Assembly: GCA_965249645.1 (NCBI GenBank)
Contig: CBDFML010000012.1
Coordinates: forward strand, 1,116,001-1,180,000
Source of the DNA: CAVOEB01 sp965249645
Lineage (GTDB): Bacteria > Pseudomonadota > Alphaproteobacteria > UBA828 > JAPUJA01
Direction: 5' to 3'
DNA length: 64,000 nucleotides
Below the pieces are notes generated by a model. The model did not search any database, was not told the origin of the DNA, and was given only the letters and a program-made list of their open reading frames with translations. The translations under genes were made by a program, and so were the position numbers. The stretch's first letter is position 1; every line of letters begins with the position of its first letter. Positions 33,415 through 42,246 of this stretch are shown here, in pieces.

Positions 33415-33471
33415 GCGCCGACGACCTTATAAACCCTTGATCTGTCAAATTTTCACTCCGCCACCGGGGAT

Positions 33472-34317
33472 TTACGGCGCGTCCCATACTACCGGTCCCA
33501 GAGCGTAAACGAGAATCGCGAGCGCCGGCGCCGCCGCGAGCAAGCTGTCGAGCCGGTCGAACGCGCCGCCATGTCCTGGAATGAGTGCACCGCTATCCTT
33601 GACCCCGCACCGACGCTTGAAAGTGGATTCCGTCAGGTCGCCGAGCTGTCCGGTCAGCGACAGCAGCGCCGCGCCGGCCACGGCGAAAGCAAGATCGAGC
33701 ATCGAGCCGAAACCACCGAGCGCAGCCAAGGCCCAGCCGGCCAATACACCAAAGGCGATGCCGGTGAGGACGCCGCCGAGCGCGCCCGCCCAGGTCTTGG
33801 CCGGACTCAACCGGGGCGCAAGGCGTGGGCCGCCGAGCAGCCGGCCAGCCGCGTAAGCTCCCGTATCCGTTGACCAGACCACCACAAACAGCCAGACGAC
33901 TGCGCCCCACCCCCCCGTCGCATGCAGCCAGAGCAGCGCCGTTCCTGCCACAGCCGCCCACGCCACGAGGCCACCCAGGATCGCCGCGTCGGCCCGGCTC
34001 CCCCGGTTCATGGCAAAAACGGCGGCGATAGCGCCGCCGCCCACAGCCACAATTAGAGCAGGCCAGTACCAGGATGACGCCGCAAACGCGAGCGATACAC
34101 CAAGTGTGGCAACACTGGTGGCCATGACGGGTATGGAGCGTGACGAACCGCGGGCTCGCAGCGCGCGGTCCACTTCATGAATGGTGAGCGCCAGTCCCAA
34201 CGCAATCAACGCCACAAGCGGGATTCCGCCAACCCAGGCGCCAGCCAATGCCAGGACAACCAGGAAGAAACCGGAACCCAGGCGGGACATGAGCCCGCCC
34301 GGCACGCGTTCAGCCAC
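33472..34317 (-). CDS. cdsA: Phosphatidate cytidylyltransferase (CDP-diglyceride synthase)
   Basis: Makes CDP-diacylglycerol from CTP and phosphatidate, the branch point for all membrane phospholipids. 281 residues with about eight membrane helices. Signature region LSPAKTWAGALGG, GQLGDLTESTFKRR and VKDSGALIPGHGGAFDRLDS holds the metal-binding and catalytic Asp residues. Starts eight bases inside the uppS end, so translation is coupled. Shortened MAERVPGGLMSR start or the ATG at codon 10 are both possible. Confidence 0.95.
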   Translation of the reverse strand: MAERVPGGLMSRLGSGFFLVVLALAGAWVGGIPLVALIALGLALTIHEVDRALRARGSSRSIPVMATSVATLGVSLAFAASSWYWPALIVAVGGGAIAAVFAMNRGSRADAAILGGLVAWAAVAGTALLWLHATGGWGAVVWLFVVVWSTDTGAYAAGRLLGGPRLAPRLSPAKTWAGALGGVLTGIAFGVLAGWALAALGGFGSMLDLAFAVAGAALLSLTGQLGDLTESTFKRRCGVKDSGALIPGHGGAFDRLDSLLAAAPALAILVYALGPVVWDAP

Positions 34318-35044
34318 TCGATCCGCCGTAACGCCGGTCTCGCCGTTGAAATTCTCCGATCGCCTCGAGGAGAGCTTCCCGATCGAAATCGGGCCACAGG
34401 GTGGGCACGAAGACCAATTCCGTGTAGGCCGATTGCCAGAGCAGAAAATTGCTCAGCCTTTGCTCGCCGCTGGTCCGGATCAACAGGTCCGGGTCAGGCA
34501 CCTCGGCGGTATCGAGATAACTTGCAAAGCTTTCTTCGTCGACCTGATCAGGATCGAGGTGCCCCGAACGGACGTCCTCTGCGATTCGCCGAACCGCGAG
34601 AACGATCTCGCGCCGGCTCCCGTAGTTGAGGGCGATGGAGAGGGTCAACTCCTGATTGCCCTCGGTTAGCGATTCGGCTCCCGCGATCATCATCTTAATG
34701 TCGTCGTCGAGACGGTCTCGATCACCGATAAAGCGAATTCGCACGCCCTCCTTGTGCAGATCCGAGATTTCGCGCTGCAAATAAAACCGCAGCAGCGACA
34801 TCAGGTCGCTGACCTCTTCGGGCGAGCGCTTCCAGTTCTCCGACGAAAAGGCATAGATCGTTACGAACGGGATGTTGAGATTGGTGCAGCTGCGGACCAG
34901 CTCGCGGACCGCCTCGGCACCCTTTCGATGCCCGGCAATGCGTGGCAGATGACGAGATTTCGCCCACCGGCCGTTGCCGTCCATGATGACCGCGACATGC
35001 CGTGGCCAGCGCGTTTCCGCGTGCAATTTTTGAGCGGTTTCCAT
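34310..35044 (-). CDS. uppS: Isoprenyl transferase (undecaprenyl diphosphate synthase)
   Basis: Builds the C55 lipid carrier for cell-wall synthesis from FPP and IPP. 244 residues. Catalytic Asp22 in VAVIMDGNGRWAKSRHLPR, HRKGAEAVRELV, YAFSSENWKRSPEEV and the C-terminal DLLIRTSGEQRLSNFLLWQ block are all typical. It lies four bases after frr and overlaps cdsA. The isoprenoid precursor gene dxr that often follows cdsA is missing from this cluster. Confidence 0.97.
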   Translation of the reverse strand: METAQKLHAETRWPRHVAVIMDGNGRWAKSRHLPRIAGHRKGAEAVRELVRSCTNLNIPFVTIYAFSSENWKRSPEEVSDLMSLLRFYLQREISDLHKEGVRIRFIGDRDRLDDDIKMMIAGAESLTEGNQELTLSIALNYGSRREIVLAVRRIAEDVRSGHLDPDQVDEESFASYLDTAEVPDPDLLIRTSGEQRLSNFLLWQSAYTELVFVPTLWPDFDREALLEAIGEFQRRDRRYGGSSG

Positions 35045-35047
35045 GCG

Positions 35048-35605
35048 CTAGACCTGCATAATCTCGACTTGGCGGACTTCAAAAAGTTCGTCGATCTTCT
35101 TGACCTCTTCGTCGGTCAAACGCTGAATTTCATCAGCCCAAAATTTGTGATCGTCCTGGCTCATCTCGCTGGCTTTTTCCATTTTTTTGATATCGTCCAT
35201 GCCGTGATGACGAACGTTCCGGACGGCGATTTTGGCTTGCTCGGTATATTTTGCGGCAAGCTTGACGAGTTCCTGGCGGCGCTCCTCGTTGAGTTCGGGA
35301 AACGGCAATCGAATCAGCTGCCCATCAATGATCGGGTTCAAACCGAGATCCGCCTCGCGAATCGCTCTTTCCACTGCCTTGACCAACCCCTTGTCCCAAA
35401 CCTGAACGCTGAGCATCCGCGCATCAGATGCACTGACGGTAGAAACCTGGTTCAGCGGCATTTCCGCATCGTAGGCGGCGACGACGACGGGATCGAGCAT
35501 GGCCGTCGAGGCGCGTCCCGTCCTCAGACCTGCAAACTCCTTGCGCAATACTTCGACGGCCCCTTTCATCCGTCGTTCGATATCGTCGATGTCTGGTTCT
35601 GCCAC
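35048..35605 (-). CDS. frr: Ribosome recycling factor
   Basis: Splits post-termination ribosomes together with EF-G. 185 residues, exact family length. Reads MKGAVEVLRKEFAGLRTGRA near the start, and has a long three-helix bundle with LTEERRQELVKLAAK-like sequence (LNEERRQELVKLAAKY) and VRNVRHHGMDDIKK. The N-terminal few residues (MAEPDIDDIERRM) are standard for alphaproteobacteria. Three bases after pyrH and three before uppS. Confidence 0.97.
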   Translation of the reverse strand: MAEPDIDDIERRMKGAVEVLRKEFAGLRTGRASTAMLDPVVVAAYDAEMPLNQVSTVSASDARMLSVQVWDKGLVKAVERAIREADLGLNPIIDGQLIRLPFPELNEERRQELVKLAAKYTEQAKIAVRNVRHHGMDDIKKMEKASEMSQDDHKFWADEIQRLTDEEVKKIDELFEVRQVEIMQV

Positions 35606-35608
35606 GGC

Positions 35609-36334
35609 TCAATTTCCCTCGCCAATCGTCGTAAAGGCACCTTTCCCCTGCGTGACCCCCGCAAAGGCGCCCGGTTGATGGATCGAGAATACCACAATCG
35701 GGATCGAATTTTCCCGCGCCAAGGAAATCGCGGCAGCGTCCATTACCTTGAGATCGCGTGAGAGAACTTCCATGTAGCTCAGGCTCTCGAACCGCTCGGC
35801 CCCGGCGTCCTTGAGGGGGTCGGCACTGTAGACTCCGTCAACCTGAGTGCCCTTGAACAGGCCGTCGACGCGCATTTCAGCAGCACGCAAAGCGGCGGCC
35901 GTGTCGGTCGTGAAAAACGGGTTTCCCGTCCCGGCTGCGAAGACCACGACCCTGCCCTTTTCCATATGCCGGACCGCCCGCCGGCGAATATAGGGCTCGC
36001 ACACCGTCGTCATCGGGATCGCCGACATGACGCGGGTTTCCTGGCCTACGGATTCAAATGCGTTTTGCAATGCCAGGGCGTTGATCACGGTCGCCAGCAT
36101 GCCCATGTGATCGGCCGTGGCTCGTTCAATTCCGGCCGCAGCGCCCGCAACGCCGCGAAAAATGTTGCCTCCGCCTATGACGATGCAGAGTTCCACACCG
36201 AGGCGGCGAACTTCCACGACATCGTCGGCGATACGTGACACAGTCTCGGCGTCGAGCCCACCCGAGCCGTCGCCCATCAGCGCCTCGCCGGAGAGCTTGA
36301 GCAACACGCGTCGATAGTTGGGCGACTGCGGCAT
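35609..36334 (-). CDS. pyrH: Uridylate kinase
   Basis: Phosphorylates UMP to UDP; hexameric, GTP-activated. 241 residues from ATG 36332-36334 (MPQSPNYRRVLLKLSGEALMG). The longer in-frame reading to 36433 lacks family similarity. Motifs are LLKLSGEAL (phosphate binding), IVIGGGNIFRG, GTGNPFFTTDTAAALRA and VDGVYSADPLKD. Separated from tsf by 141 bases with a weak hairpin; tightly packed with frr. Confidence 0.97.
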   Translation of the reverse strand: MPQSPNYRRVLLKLSGEALMGDGSGGLDAETVSRIADDVVEVRRLGVELCIVIGGGNIFRGVAGAAAGIERATADHMGMLATVINALALQNAFESVGQETRVMSAIPMTTVCEPYIRRRAVRHMEKGRVVVFAAGTGNPFFTTDTAAALRAAEMRVDGLFKGTQVDGVYSADPLKDAGAERFESLSYMEVLSRDLKVMDAAAISLARENSIPIVVFSIHQPGAFAGVTQGKGAFTTIGEGN

Positions 36335-36447
36335 ATCCGATCTGTCTCCAAACCGGTCCCTCAGGAACCGATTGACCAACCGTCGGCCCGCCGTCACGTC
36401 CCGGGAGGTCGCGGTGTCCAGACCATACACCAAGCCGGAGCGCGGAT

Positions 36448-36467
36448 AAAAGCCCGGCTATGCCGGC
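36448..36467 (-). terminator. Weak attenuator-like hairpin after tsf
   Basis: On the minus strand CCGGC-ATA-GCCGG, then GC and four Ts (36451-36448). Stem of five base pairs. It lies in the tsf-pyrH gap and could reduce read-through from ribosomal genes to pyrH. Confidence 0.35.
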
Positions 36468-36475
36468 GACGCGCT

Positions 36476-37372
36476 TTAGCCTTCTTCGGTCGCCTCTTCA
36501 ATTCCCTCGCCCAGAGCGAAGCGGACGAACCCGGTAATTTTGACCGGCGCGCCCATCTCGGCCGCAGCTTGTTCCACGACCTTGCCGACGCGGCTCTCGC
36601 CGTCGATCACATAGACCTGTTCAAGCAGGACGGCCTCTTCGTAGAACTTCTTAAGCCGACCTTCGACCATTTTGGCGATGATCTCGTCAGGCTTGCCCGA
36701 CGCCTTGGCCTGCTCGGCGAGAACGTTGCGTTCGCGCTCCACGACCACGGGGTCAAGATCGTCCACCGACAACGCCTGCGGACTTGCCGCGGCGACATGC
36801 ATAGCGATTTGGTGGCCCAGCGCATCGAGCCTGGCAGCGTCGCCACTCGATTCCAAGGCGACGAGTACACCGATCCGGCCAAGATTGCCGCTGATTGCGC
36901 CGTGCACATAGCTCGCGACGACGCCGGATTCAACCTGAAGCCCTGCCGCGCGGCGCAGGCCGATATTCTCGCCGATCGTCGCGATCAGGCTGGTCACCGC
37001 CTCTGCGACCGTCTCGGGCCCACCGGAGAACGAAGCCGATTTCAGGGTCTCGAGGTCGCCTCCGACATCGAGTGCGAGATCGGTGATCGTTGCAACCGCA
37101 TCCTGAAAGACGTCATTACGCGCAACGAAGTCGGTCTCCGAATTGACCTCAACCAGTGCGCCCCGTCCGCCCTCGGTCGCGACACCGACGAGACCTTCCT
37201 TTGCTGACCGGCCAGCTTTCTTTGCCGCCGCTGCCAAGCCCTGCTTGCGCAACCAGTCGACGGCCGCTTCCATGTCGCCACCGCTTTCACCGAGCGCCGA
37301 CTTGCAATCCATCATGCCAGCGCCGGTTTTCTCCCGCAGCGCCTTGACGAGCGCCGCCGTGATTTCCGCCAT
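36476..37372 (-). CDS. tsf: Translation elongation factor Ts
   Basis: Nucleotide exchange factor for EF-Tu. 298 residues. N-terminal UBA-like domain AALVKALREKTGAGMMDCKS, with the TGAGMMDCK signature, then VEVNSETDFVARNDVF and the C-terminal dimer/coiled-coil region (PDEIIAKMVEGRLKKFYEE). Twelve bases downstream of rpsB, the standard pairing. Confidence 0.97.
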   Translation of the reverse strand: MAEITAALVKALREKTGAGMMDCKSALGESGGDMEAAVDWLRKQGLAAAAKKAGRSAKEGLVGVATEGGRGALVEVNSETDFVARNDVFQDAVATITDLALDVGGDLETLKSASFSGGPETVAEAVTSLIATIGENIGLRRAAGLQVESGVVASYVHGAISGNLGRIGVLVALESSGDAARLDALGHQIAMHVAAASPQALSVDDLDPVVVERERNVLAEQAKASGKPDEIIAKMVEGRLKKFYEEAVLLEQVYVIDGESRVGKVVEQAAAEMGAPVKITGFVRFALGEGIEEATEEG

Positions 37373-37383
37373 CTCCGGACCTC

Positions 37384-38328
37384 CTAAGATTCGATTTTGG
37401 CGTCCGCCGTAGTATCAGCGGGCGCTGCAGCTTCGGCGGCCGGCGCATCTGCTGGGGCCTCGGCGGGTGCCGCGTCTGCAGGCGCTTCAGCAGGTGACGT
37501 CTCGGCGGGAGCTTCAGCAGGTGGCGCATCCGCATCGGTCTCGGATGGAACCACCTCAGGCGCCTCCGCTGTCTCGGCAACCGCAACAACCTCCGCGGGC
37601 TGTTCCGCGAGCGCCCCAATATCTTCGCCCTGCGACGCCATCTCTTTCTGCAAGCCATCCAAAACGGCGCGCGCGGCCAAATCGCAGTACAGCTGAATCG
37701 CACGGATCGAGTCGTCGTTTCCGGGGATCGGGTGGGCGATACTGGACGGATCGGAGTTGCTGTCGATCACTGCGACAACCGGGAGTCCCAGCTTCGCCGC
37801 CTCGCGAACCGCAATATCCTCCTTGTTGGTATCGATGATGAAGAGGATATCTGGCAGCCCGCCCATGTCCTTGATTCCGCCCAGCGAACGCTCGAGCTTC
37901 TCGCGCGCCCGGGTGAGTTTTAAAAGCTCCTTCTTGGTGAGCCCGAGTTTTTCATCTGCCAACTTTTCGTCGAGCTCGTTGAGGTGTCGGATCGAGCCCG
38001 ATACTGCGTTCCAGTTGGTCATCATGCCGCCAAGCCAGCGATGATTGACATAATACTGACCGCAACGCTTTGCGGCTTCGGCGACTGGCTCCGAGGCTTG
38101 GCGCTTGGTGCCCACCATCAGCACACGTCCGCCGCTGGCCGCGACGTCGCGCAGGGCGATCAGCGCCTGGTGAAGCAGAGGAACGGTCTGTTCTAAATCG
38201 ATGATGTGAATGCTGTTCCGCGTGCCGAAAATGTACGGCTCCATAAGCGGATTCCAGCGTCGTGTCTGATGACCGAAATGTACGCCGGCCTCGAGCAGCT
38301 GGCGCATCGTGTAGTCAGGCAGTGCCAT
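37384..38328 (-). CDS. rpsB: Ribosomal protein S2 with acidic Ala/Pro tail
   Basis: 314 residues from ATG 38326-38328 (MALPDYTMRQLLEAGVHFGH). The 30S subunit protein S2 occupies residues 1 to about 240, with LLEAGVHFGHQTRRWNP, FIDTNKEDIAVREA-like IIDTNKEDIAVREAAKLG and VAVIDSNSDPSSI. About 75 more residues form a low-complexity tail of Ala, Pro, Glu and Asp built around PAEAPAD-type repeats. E. coli S2 has 241 residues. Such tails are seen in several alphaproteobacteria; their role is unknown. Promoter at 38459-38487. Confidence 0.96.
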   Translation of the reverse strand: MALPDYTMRQLLEAGVHFGHQTRRWNPLMEPYIFGTRNSIHIIDLEQTVPLLHQALIALRDVAASGGRVLMVGTKRQASEPVAEAAKRCGQYYVNHRWLGGMMTNWNAVSGSIRHLNELDEKLADEKLGLTKKELLKLTRAREKLERSLGGIKDMGGLPDILFIIDTNKEDIAVREAAKLGLPVVAVIDSNSDPSSIAHPIPGNDDSIRAIQLYCDLAARAVLDGLQKEMASQGEDIGALAEQPAEVVAVAETAEAPEVVPSETDADAPPAEAPAETSPAEAPADAAPAEAPADAPAAEAAAPADTTADAKIES

Positions 38329-38458
38329 GAAACTCTCGCTTTCTCCGGTTAATCCTCCGCGGACAGTTGGTTCGGCCTCGATGAGACCGAACACCGGATC
38401 GGCGTCCGGCTGTCATACCGGAATCCGCTGCATCCACGTGCGTGTTGCTAGAGGCGGT

Positions 38459-38487
38459 TAAATAGCGGCTTAGTCCGCTCGGCGCAA
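38459..38487 (-). promoter_or_regulatory. Probable rpsB-tsf promoter
   Basis: On the minus strand TTGCGC (38487-38482), 17 bases, TATTTA (38464-38459), in the gap between dnaE and rpsB. The resulting leader of about 125 bases includes a small hairpin CCGGA-N6-TCCGG (38394-38409), which might serve ribosomal-protein feedback (inference). Confidence 0.45.
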
Positions 38488-38501
38488 GGGCTTTCCTCGG
38501 C

Positions 38502-41500
38502 TCAGGCCCCGCCGGTGGCGGACATGGGCGTCACCCCGGGCAGGGTGCGTAACTCGGCTCGCGTTGCCGTGGAAAGGGCATAGCGGCCCGGCAGCGTAAG
38601 CTCGGCCAGGGCCCCGTCGGGCAACGGCACACACAGGCGGATTTGTGCACGCCCCGCCTGCTTTCCCTCCAGCAAAGCTTGCAGGCGCTCCAGCGTCTGA
38701 GCGTCCTCGTCCGTTCGTCCACTCAGCCGCAACCTAAGACCCGACGGCATGGCGGCGACCGCTCGTTCAAGATCCTCGACCCGGTTGGCCGTCAGACGCA
38801 AGGCGTCGCCGTCGAGGCGCGCCGATGCCGTTACCAGGAAGGCGCTCTTGGAATCGAGCTTGTCCATAATCGCACCGTAGAGATCGCTGAACACGACAAC
38901 CTCGAAGCTGCCGCTCGAATCCGACATTTGGAGGAAGGAGTAGCGGCCCGCCTGTGACATGCGTTCCTGCTTGCCCAGCAACACCCCGGCGAGCTTGACC
39001 GAGATCATCCCTCGGGCGACCAGATCGGGCACCTGCGCAATCGAAACGACGCCCAGGCTATCCAGCCCATCGCCGTAGGCGTCCAGCGGATGGGCAGAGA
39101 GGTAAAAGCCGATGGCGTCGTACTCCTCCATCAGGCGGTCCATCGCCGGCCAATCTTCGAGGTCAGGCAGCGCAGGCAGCGATGCGGGCCCTCCCGCGCC
39201 GCCGTCGAACATGTTGGTCTGCTGGCTATCGCGCTCCGCCGCGGCAAGCCCGGCATGGCGGACCAGAAGCTCGACGCCCTCGAACAATTGGCGGCGATTG
39301 GGGTTGAGGACATCGAAACTGCCGGCCCGAACCATGCTTTCCATCATGCGTTTGTTGAGCACGTGGGAGCCAAGCCGCCCGACCAGATCGAACACATCGG
39401 AAAACAGCCCGTTCGCCTCGCGCTCGGCGACGATGGCCCTGACCGCGGCCACGCCAACATTGCGAATTGCCGGCAAGGCATAGCGGATCGCGCCCCGACC
39501 GTGGCTCCGGACGTCATCGTTCGGCTCGACCGTGAATTCGGCTTTGGATCGATTGATATCGGGCGGGCGCAGCTCGATACCCAGCCGGTCGAGTTCCTGG
39601 TGAAAGACATTGAGCTTGTCGGTGTTGCCCAGATCGAGGGTCATTGATGCGGCGAGAAATTCCACGGGATAATGGGTCTTGAAATAGGCCGTCTGGTAGG
39701 CGACCAGCGCATAGGCCGCGGCGTGGGATTTGTTGAAGCCGTAGCCGGCGAATTTCGCGACGAGGTCGAAGATGTGCGCGGCATGCCCTTTCTCGACGTC
39801 GCGAGCAATAGCGCCGGAGACGAAGGTCTCGCGCTGCGCATCCATCTCAGCCTTGATTTTCTTGCCCATGGCGCGGCGCAGGATGTCGGCGGAGCCCAAG
39901 CTGTAGCCGGCCAGTATTTGGGCGATTTGCATCACCTGTTCCTGGTAGATGATTACGCCGTAAGTTTCCTTGAGCACCTCGGTCAGCCGCTCGTCGAGGT
40001 AGTTGGGCTGTTCCCTGCCGTGCTTGCGAGCGATGTAGCTCGGAATATTATCCATCGGCCCCGGCCGGTAGAGCGCCACGAGCGCAATGATATCTTCGAA
40101 GCTGTCGGGTTCGAGCGAACGCAGTGCATCGCGCATGCCCGAGCTTTCCAGCTGGAAGATGCCCACCGTCGTTCCGCGTCCCAGCATTTCGTAAGTGGGT
40201 CCGTCGTCGAACGGCAGGCTCGCGAGATCAATGGCGTCGCCCCGCGCGCGGACCAACCCGCATGCCTTGTCGAGGACGGTCAGGGTCTTGAGGCCCAGGA
40301 AGTCGAACTTCACCAACCCGGCGGCTTCGACGTACTTCATGGAAAACTGGGTCACGGGCATGTCGGAGCGAGGATCGCGATAGAGCGGGACCAGCTCCTG
40401 CAGTGGGCGGTCGGCGATCACCACGCCGGCAGCATGAGTCGAGGCGTGGCGGTAGAGCCCCTCCAGCTTCAACGCGTAATCGAGCAGCCGCTCAACGGTC
40501 GGGTCGGTTTCGCGCATCTCCTGTAGTGCGGGGTCCGCCTCGAGCGCCTCGGCGAGGGTGACCGGGTTGGCCGGATTGTTGGGCACCCGCTTGCACAACC
40601 GGTCGACCTGGGAATAGGGCATCTCGAGCACCCGGCCGACATCGCGCAGCACAGCGCGAGCCTGAAGCTTTCCGAAGGTGATGATTTGCGCGACCCGGTC
40701 GGCCCCGTATTTGTCGCAGACATAGGCGATCACCTCGTCGCGTCGGTCCTGGCAAAAATCGACATCGAAATCCGGCATCGAGATGCGCTCGGGGTTGAGA
40801 AAGCGCTCGAACAACAGGCCGAAGCGCAAAGGATCGAGGTCGGTGATCTGCAACGCCCACGCAACCACCGAGCCGGCGCCCGAGCCGCGTCCCGGTCCGA
40901 CCGGAATTCCCGCACGCTTGGCCCACTGGATGAAATCGGCCACGATCATGAAATAGCCGGGAAACTCCATCGCCACGATGACGTCGAGTTCGTAGGCCAG
41001 CCGCTTCCGGTAGGGTGCGGCCGCGGCGTCCCGTGCCACAGCGTCCATATCGGCGGCAAAGATCTGGTTTTCGAGGTGATGCTCCAGGCCGGCGGATGCT
41101 GCGTTCTTCAATGCGTCCGTTTCGCTCTGTCCGTCGACGCCGGGAAACGCCGGCAAAATGGGCGCCCGCTCGACCACCCGGAAGGCGCAACGCCGGGCAA
41201 TCACCAGGGTGTTGTCCACCGCCTCGGGCAGATCCGCAAATAAGGCGCGCATTTCGGCGGCGCTCTTGAAACGATGCTCGGGCGTCAGCCGCCGACGCTC
41301 CTGGGTCGTCTGGTGGACACCCTGGGCGATACAGAGCAGCACGTCGTGGGCGTCGTACATCTCGGCGTCCGCGAAATAGACATCGTTGGTGGCCACCAGC
41401 GGCAAGTTCAGTGCGAAGGCAAGGTCGAGCAGAGCGGGTTCGATTTTTCGCTCGGTATCGAGTCCGTGACGCTGGATCTCGACATAGAGCCGGTCTGGGA

Positions 41501-42005
41501 ACAGGCCGGCCAGGCGTGCGAGCAGAGCCCGCGCCGCCTCTGCCTGCCCTTCCGCCAGCAACCGCCCGACCGCACTGTCCAGCGCGCCGGCGAGCACTAT
41601 CAGCCCATCGCTGCGCCCGTCGAGGGCGTCAAGGTCGAGCTGGGCCGCCTCGTGCCCGTCGGTTTCGAGAAACGCGTCGCTCGAGAGCGCCAGAAGGTTG
41701 CGGTAACCAGCCTCGTCCTGGGCCAGCAATACGAGACTGTCCGGCGCCGGTGCGGGACCACCGTGACGGGCGGTTCCATCGACCCGGCGAATGCCGATCT
41801 GGCAACCCACAACGGGTTGGACCCCCGCTTTCGCGCAGGCCGACGAAATTTCCAGCGCGCCGAACAGGTTTCCCCGGTCGGTCACCGCGAGGGCGGGCAT
41901 CCGGTTATCCCGACACAGCTCGACCAGATCGCCAATCTTGATCGCGCCCTCGGAAAGCGAATAGGCGGAGTGTGTTCGCAGATGGACGAAGTCAGCGTGG
42001 GGCAT
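38502..42005 (-). CDS. dnaE: DNA polymerase III alpha subunit
   Basis: Replicative polymerase, 1167 residues, the DnaE1 size. N-terminal PHP domain starts DFVHLRTHSAYSLSEGA; it keeps only part of the metal-binding set, as in most proteobacterial DnaE. Palm residues GPGRGSGAGSVVAW and catalytic Asp412/Asp414 in MPDFDVDFCQDRR, then RPGPMDNIPSYI and the beta-binding and OB regions (SVKLAGVLLGKQERMSQAGR). No proofreading domain. Upstream region is AT-rich. Its end lies 15 bases from the rpsB promoter. Confidence 0.97.
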   Translation of the reverse strand: MPHADFVHLRTHSAYSLSEGAIKIGDLVELCRDNRMPALAVTDRGNLFGALEISSACAKAGVQPVVGCQIGIRRVDGTARHGGPAPAPDSLVLLAQDEAGYRNLLALSSDAFLETDGHEAAQLDLDALDGRSDGLIVLAGALDSAVGRLLAEGQAEAARALLARLAGLFPDRLYVEIQRHGLDTERKIEPALLDLAFALNLPLVATNDVYFADAEMYDAHDVLLCIAQGVHQTTQERRRLTPEHRFKSAAEMRALFADLPEAVDNTLVIARRCAFRVVERAPILPAFPGVDGQSETDALKNAASAGLEHHLENQIFAADMDAVARDAAAAPYRKRLAYELDVIVAMEFPGYFMIVADFIQWAKRAGIPVGPGRGSGAGSVVAWALQITDLDPLRFGLLFERFLNPERISMPDFDVDFCQDRRDEVIAYVCDKYGADRVAQIITFGKLQARAVLRDVGRVLEMPYSQVDRLCKRVPNNPANPVTLAEALEADPALQEMRETDPTVERLLDYALKLEGLYRHASTHAAGVVIADRPLQELVPLYRDPRSDMPVTQFSMKYVEAAGLVKFDFLGLKTLTVLDKACGLVRARGDAIDLASLPFDDGPTYEMLGRGTTVGIFQLESSGMRDALRSLEPDSFEDIIALVALYRPGPMDNIPSYIARKHGREQPNYLDERLTEVLKETYGVIIYQEQVMQIAQILAGYSLGSADILRRAMGKKIKAEMDAQRETFVSGAIARDVEKGHAAHIFDLVAKFAGYGFNKSHAAAYALVAYQTAYFKTHYPVEFLAASMTLDLGNTDKLNVFHQELDRLGIELRPPDINRSKAEFTVEPNDDVRSHGRGAIRYALPAIRNVGVAAVRAIVAEREANGLFSDVFDLVGRLGSHVLNKRMMESMVRAGSFDVLNPNRRQLFEGVELLVRHAGLAAAERDSQQTNMFDGGAGGPASLPALPDLEDWPAMDRLMEEYDAIGFYLSAHPLDAYGDGLDSLGVVSIAQVPDLVARGMISVKLAGVLLGKQERMSQAGRYSFLQMSDSSGSFEVVVFSDLYGAIMDKLDSKSAFLVTASARLDGDALRLTANRVEDLERAVAAMPSGLRLRLSGRTDEDAQTLERLQALLEGKQAGRAQIRLCVPLPDGALAELTLPGRYALSTATRAELRTLPGVTPMSATGGA

Positions 42006-42140
42006 GGCAATTCAAGCTTCGCACAGCGATGCATCTGGAGTCAGCGACCAATGCGGCGAAGGTCGAAAAATGTCGCCATAGCCCGTACGCAAGCCTCATT
42101 GAACTCTTAAAAAACGTCGACAAGTCTTTGCGATGAAATA

Positions 42141-42161
42141 ATTAAACTCGATTTGTTTAAT
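42141..42161. repeat. AT-rich perfect palindrome upstream of dnaE
   Basis: ATTAAAC (42141-42147), 7-base spacer, GTTTAAT (42155-42161). It sits in the 241-base gap between lolD and dnaE, the most AT-rich intergenic stretch of the window. Could be an operator or a transcript-end hairpin for lolD; nothing else was recognised in this gap. Confidence 0.45.
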
Positions 42162-42246
42162 GAGGAAGAATCAACCTGCCGACAAGAGATTGCGCGTCAT
42201 TTCAGACACTGCAGCCGGCTAAGTTCAGCGCTAGTCCGCGAATCGC

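Noticed and set aside
33422..33449. Minus-strand TTGACA followed by TATAAG in the cdsA-rseP gap
   Set aside because: The spacing is only 11 bases, too short for a sigma-70 promoter; the nearby TTGCCA-N17-TACAAT is better.
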